From the NCBI GenBank assembly GCA_025210735.1, contig JAOARD010000076.1:62001-126000 (forward strand): a stretch of 64,000 bases of DNA. Direction: 5' to 3'. The notes under the pieces are model-generated. The model made no database searches and was not told where the DNA came from. It saw only the letters and a list, made by a program, of their open reading frames with translations. This stretch comes from Bacteroidales bacterium (GTDB lineage Bacteria > Bacteroidota > Bacteroidia > Bacteroidales > UBA6680). Positions 61,259 through 64,000 of the stretch are shown here, piece by piece; position 1 is the first letter of the stretch, and each line of letters opens with the position of its first letter. Both the position numbers and the translations under genes were made by a program.

Positions 61259-61373
61259 GTAATTATCTTGACCCGCACAATAGTTTTAGAGTTTCTTATC
61301 TATATATAGTTGAGTATAGCAAGTAGATTTCAAATCATACAATAAACCAGAATATTAAATATCAATCCGTTCC

Positions 61374-62528
61374 TTACTTCCAGTTAACTTCAGACAAACT
61401 CTTAAGTGCCTGCTTAAGTTTTTTATCCTCTACACCAAAGTTAAAACGCAAAGTTTGGGTATCGTTAGTATTGTGATAAAAAACAGATAGTGGCATACCA
61501 AGAACTTTATTCTCCTGCGCCAATCTTATTGCAAAGTCTATCTCCTTCTCCTGACTTACACCATTATAGTTTACTAACTGAAAATATGTTCCTTTTGATG
61601 GTATCATATCAAATGGTGTATCCTTAAGTTCTGATATAAAATAGTCTCTTTTTTGCTGATATATCTCTGGCGATTTTGTAAGTATACTGTTTCCGTTATT
61701 CAGGAATTCTGCAAACGCATACTGCATTGGAGCATTAACTGACGATACCTGAAACAACTGAGTATCTCTGTATTTTGCCATCAACTCCTCGTTGCACATT
61801 ACATATGCTATCTTCCATCCGCTTACATTAAACGATTTACTAAGCGATGATACTACTATAGTTTTATCCTTTAATGAATCAAACTGAGCCGGAACCGGAT
61901 GCTCCTCTCCGTCATATACAAAGTTCTCATACACCTCATCGCTCAACACAAGAATATTTGTTCCTGTAATTATCTTCTGTAGCTTCTCAATATCATCAAC
62001 AGATAGTATTGTTCCACTTGGGTTATGCGGGGTGTTAATTATTATCATTTTTGTTTGTGCAGTAATAAGTTTCTGCACATGATCCCATTCAACTGCATAT
62101 TCAGGTGCAGCCAACTTTACAAAAACAGGTCTTGCACCTCGCTCCTCAATAGCTCTAACATAGTAACCATATGTTGGTTCAAACAGCAGTACCTCATCGC
62201 CCTCTTTTACATAGGTAGATATTGCTGTATATATTGCCTGTGTAGCTGATGAAGCAACGGTAACCTCTTTTTCAGGGCTAAACTGAGCTCCGTATTTTGA
62301 ATTATAATATTCTGAGATAGCCTCTCTTAACTCTAAAAGACCATAAACAGAAGCCTGCTTATTGTACTGGTTAGATACCGCATCAACAAGTGCTTTTGAC
62401 AACCTCTGATTACAAGGAAAATCATTAAACTCCTGTGCCAGATTCACGGCGTTATAACTGGCAGCCAGCTCATTAAACGCCAATGAAAAACTGTAGTTTC
62501 GTGTCTTCAGTAAATTAAAAATATCCAT
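61374..62528 (-). CDS. PLP-dependent aminotransferase, class I/II (methionine aminotransferase-like)
   Basis: Fold-type I aminotransferase. ASSATQAIYTAIS is the cofactor loop, NTPHNPSGTILS the substrate and PLP region, SDEVYENFVYDG carries the Asp and Tyr ligands, and the Schiff-base Lys is in SSLSKSFNVSGWKIAY; the C-terminal Arg is in LRFNFG. The pattern is closest to YbdL/KYAT-type enzymes that use methionine or aromatic amino acids; specificity is inference. It is 384 residues. Confidence 0.88.
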   Translation of the reverse strand: MDIFNLLKTRNYSFSLAFNELAASYNAVNLAQEFNDFPCNQRLSKALVDAVSNQYNKQASVYGLLELREAISEYYNSKYGAQFSPEKEVTVASSATQAIYTAISTYVKEGDEVLLFEPTYGYYVRAIEERGARPVFVKLAAPEYAVEWDHVQKLITAQTKMIIINTPHNPSGTILSVDDIEKLQKIITGTNILVLSDEVYENFVYDGEEHPVPAQFDSLKDKTIVVSSLSKSFNVSGWKIAYVMCNEELMAKYRDTQLFQVSSVNAPMQYAFAEFLNNGNSILTKSPEIYQQKRDYFISELKDTPFDMIPSKGTYFQLVNYNGVSQEKEIDFAIRLAQENKVLGMPLSVFYHNTNDTQTLRFNFGVEDKKLKQALKSLSEVNWK

Positions 62529-62593
62529 TATTGAATGTAATTAAGCTGCGAAAGTACAAAATTTATTTCTATTTGATTACATTGAACTCTCTA

Positions 62594-63322
62594 TCATGCA
62601 AAAACTTGACGTAAAATATCAAGCGAATTCACATGTCCCATTGAATCTATATGCAAGTTATAATAATCAATAACTTTATCAAGCAAAAACGATCTTTGTT
62701 TTCCATTAATCTTCAGATTATCCATAGTCTCGTAGGTAATCATGCTCAATCCGTAAAGCATTCTACTATAGTCTGAGTCCAGATTATGTAACCCATGGTT
62801 ATAATCCGGCTCAAATACTCCGAACTTAAGGTTAAATGAGTATCCATCTTTGTATCCGGTAAACATAGGGTAAAACCCCAGGTATTGGGTAAGCTTCATA
62901 AGAAAAAGAAGATGAAAGTTACTATACCCCTCCTCTACAATATCCAGATATTGGGCAGATGTTGTTATATACATGTACAAATCAGGACTCTTCTCCTCCT
63001 CTTTAAGAACTCTATAAAGAACCTCTGATAAAAACATTGCAATTGTGCTCTTTACCGGATCAAAATGAAGATCTGTAAATGGTATATCAATACGGTATTC
63101 TCTCACCCGTTGCAGTCCTCGTTTTGGTTTATAATCAATAACCATATCAAGAACCGAAAGAGGTTGAAAGAATGCCATCTTCCCCCTCTTCTTTCCACGT
63201 GCACGAGCACCAGTAACAAGTACTGAAAGACGTCCAAATTCCTCTGTATAAAGATGAGATATAATACTACTCTCTTTATACTTAATATTGTTGAGTACTA
63301 TTGCTTTTGTCTTCTTTAACAT
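62594..63322 (-). CDS. recO: DNA repair protein RecO
   Basis: Works with RecF and RecR to load RecA at gaps. The OB-fold start KTKAIVLNNIKYKESSIISHLYTEEFGRLSVLVTGAR (residues 4-40, given in part here as motif position) and helical C-terminal region with LFLMKLTQYLGFYP fit RecO. The Cys zinc site of some RecO proteins is absent, as is common in Bacteroidetes. I start at ATG 63322 (MLKKTKAIV, 242 residues). The stop of the PorZ-like gene lies one base upstream. Confidence 0.9.
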   Translation of the reverse strand: MLKKTKAIVLNNIKYKESSIISHLYTEEFGRLSVLVTGARARGKKRGKMAFFQPLSVLDMVIDYKPKRGLQRVREYRIDIPFTDLHFDPVKSTIAMFLSEVLYRVLKEEEKSPDLYMYITTSAQYLDIVEEGYSNFHLLFLMKLTQYLGFYPMFTGYKDGYSFNLKFGVFEPDYNHGLHNLDSDYSRMLYGLSMITYETMDNLKINGKQRSFLLDKVIDYYNLHIDSMGHVNSLDILRQVFA

Positions 63323-63323
63323 A

Positions 63324-64000
63324 CTAACGCACAACTAAGAGCTTTATAACCTTTGAATCCTGTCCCTGATTTGCTGAACAGAATATCAGGTACACCCCTG
63401 AACTTACATAATCACCATTGCTGTTTTTTCCATCCCACACAAGACGTCCGCCCAACGACTCTGATTCAAAAACCAGTTTTCCGGCACTATCAGTAACCTT
63501 TACAAGACTTTTCTCAACAAGTCCATTAATGGTAATTACACCAGAATACTCAGGTCTTACAGGGTTAGGATAAACAAAAAGATTATCAAAAGATCCTTTA
63601 CCGGTTATTGCATCGCCTTTATATGAAACAGTTCCTTTGTCTGTTATCATAAACAGCTCTCCGGTTTGCGGATGTAACGATATATCAAAAACATCATTTG
63701 ATGGTAACGGACTATTTGACTTCAGAAAGTGAGCTATATACTCATTACCACTCTCCGATATCAGGTATACTCCATAATCATGGGTAGATACCCATTTTCT
63801 GTTAGCTCCATCAACAATAATTTCATTAACATCTACATCGTGCAGTAGCCTGAATGCCCCTTTACTTAAACTAACCAGAGGTATATTAATAACCAATTGT
63901 CCGTCAAAGGCACTCTTTTGGTTGTTAAGAATTACAGCACCCTTTTTTGTACCAATCCATAATTTACCATCCTGATCCTCCTCTATATCGCGTATCCAAT
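63324..64000 (-). CDS. PorZ-like propeller protein with T9SS sorting domain, 5' end beyond window
   Basis: The frame is open to the window edge, so only the C-terminal part (about 225 residues) is present. It holds the last propeller blades (DGKLWIGTKKGAVI, RKWVSTHDYGVYLI, GELFMITDKGTV), typical of the two-component-regulator propeller fold, then a sorting domain (LFVYPNPVRPEYSGVITI, GRLVWDGKNSNGDYVSSGVY, VIKLLVVR). PorZ is a surface component of the T9SS attachment complex, and this layout matches it; the missing N-terminus prevents certainty. Confidence 0.78.
   Translation of the reverse strand, partial: WIRDIEEDQDGKLWIGTKKGAVILNNQKSAFDGQLVINIPLVSLSKGAFRLLHDVDVNEIIVDGANRKWVSTHDYGVYLISESGNEYIAHFLKSNSPLPSNDVFDISLHPQTGELFMITDKGTVSYKGDAITGKGSFDNLFVYPNPVRPEYSGVITINGLVEKSLVKVTDSAGKLVFESESLGGRLVWDGKNSNGDYVSSGVYLIFCSANQGQDSKVIKLLVVR

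Overview
The window looks like chromosomal DNA of a Bacteroidia member, most likely order Bacteroidales in the broad sense. The evidence is A+T-rich sequence, promoter-like TAnnTTTG(C) boxes instead of -35/-10 elements, almost no Shine-Dalgarno sites, and type IX secretion (T9SS) markers: a PorP/SprF-like protein, type A and type B sorting domains, and a partial PorZ-like propeller. S46 peptidase, DUF3098, DUF2007, YfhO and GH3 families point the same way. I cannot name a genus. No phage, insertion sequence, CRISPR array or rRNA gene was seen.

Layout. 1-5.1 kb (+): the end of trpB, then a tight aroB-aroD-aroA-aroC cluster (chorismate synthesis). 5.1-8.1 kb (-): a membrane GDPD, a bleomycin-hydrolase-like C1 peptidase and a SiaC-like regulator. 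8.5-11.3 kb (+): rnhB and a DPP7-type S46 dipeptidyl-peptidase. 11.4-17.5 kb (-): a 2043-residue T9SS cargo protein with about 16 MBG repeats. 17.7-24.1 kb: a ZIP transporter and a TPR-SpoIIE phosphatase (-), divergent from a Cache-HAMP-GAF-PAS sensor (+) and an orphan gene. 24.1-28.5 kb (-): S41 protease, dCMP deaminase, tRNA-Leu(CAA), dxs. 28.7-37 kb: an OmpA lipoprotein and a serine hydrolase (+), then a minus-strand cell-surface cluster (unknown secreted protein, type B sorting-domain protein, PorP, TPR protein, YD-like secreted protein). 37.5-46.4 kb: a 2-hydroxyacid dehydrogenase and aminopeptidase P (+), then yfhO-ftsX-DUF3098-uppP-truB-queA (-). 46.7-48.6 kb (+): a GT4 glycosyltransferase and an unknown gene. 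48.8-51.4 kb (-): rplM-rpsI-rpsB-tsf. 51.7-54.5 kb (+): a TPR histidine kinase. 54.5-64 kb (-): cysH, DUF2007, a putative small RNA, an M3 peptidase, deoxynucleoside kinase, a propeller-like protein, GH3, an aminotransferase, recO and partial porZ.

How the parts fit. Most genes are housekeeping. Four peptidases (C1B, S46, M24, M3) suit peptide use. The PorP/type B pair, the MBG protein and PorZ belong to T9SS surface biology. The SpoIIE phosphatase, the SiaC-like protein and a sensor without an output domain could form a partner-switching circuit.

The most unusual signal is a recurrent leader module found directly upstream of seven start codons of unrelated genes (SiaC-like, SpoIIE phosphatase, serine hydrolase, TPR protein, queA, GT4, M3 peptidase). 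It is about 88-91 nt long, or 64-67 nt in a short form. Most copies begin with an ATG, carry a TTCCATnTGAC-like core and an A-rich stretch, and end exactly at the gene's ATG. It is tandemly duplicated before the GT4 and SiaC genes. I do not recognise it as a described element.
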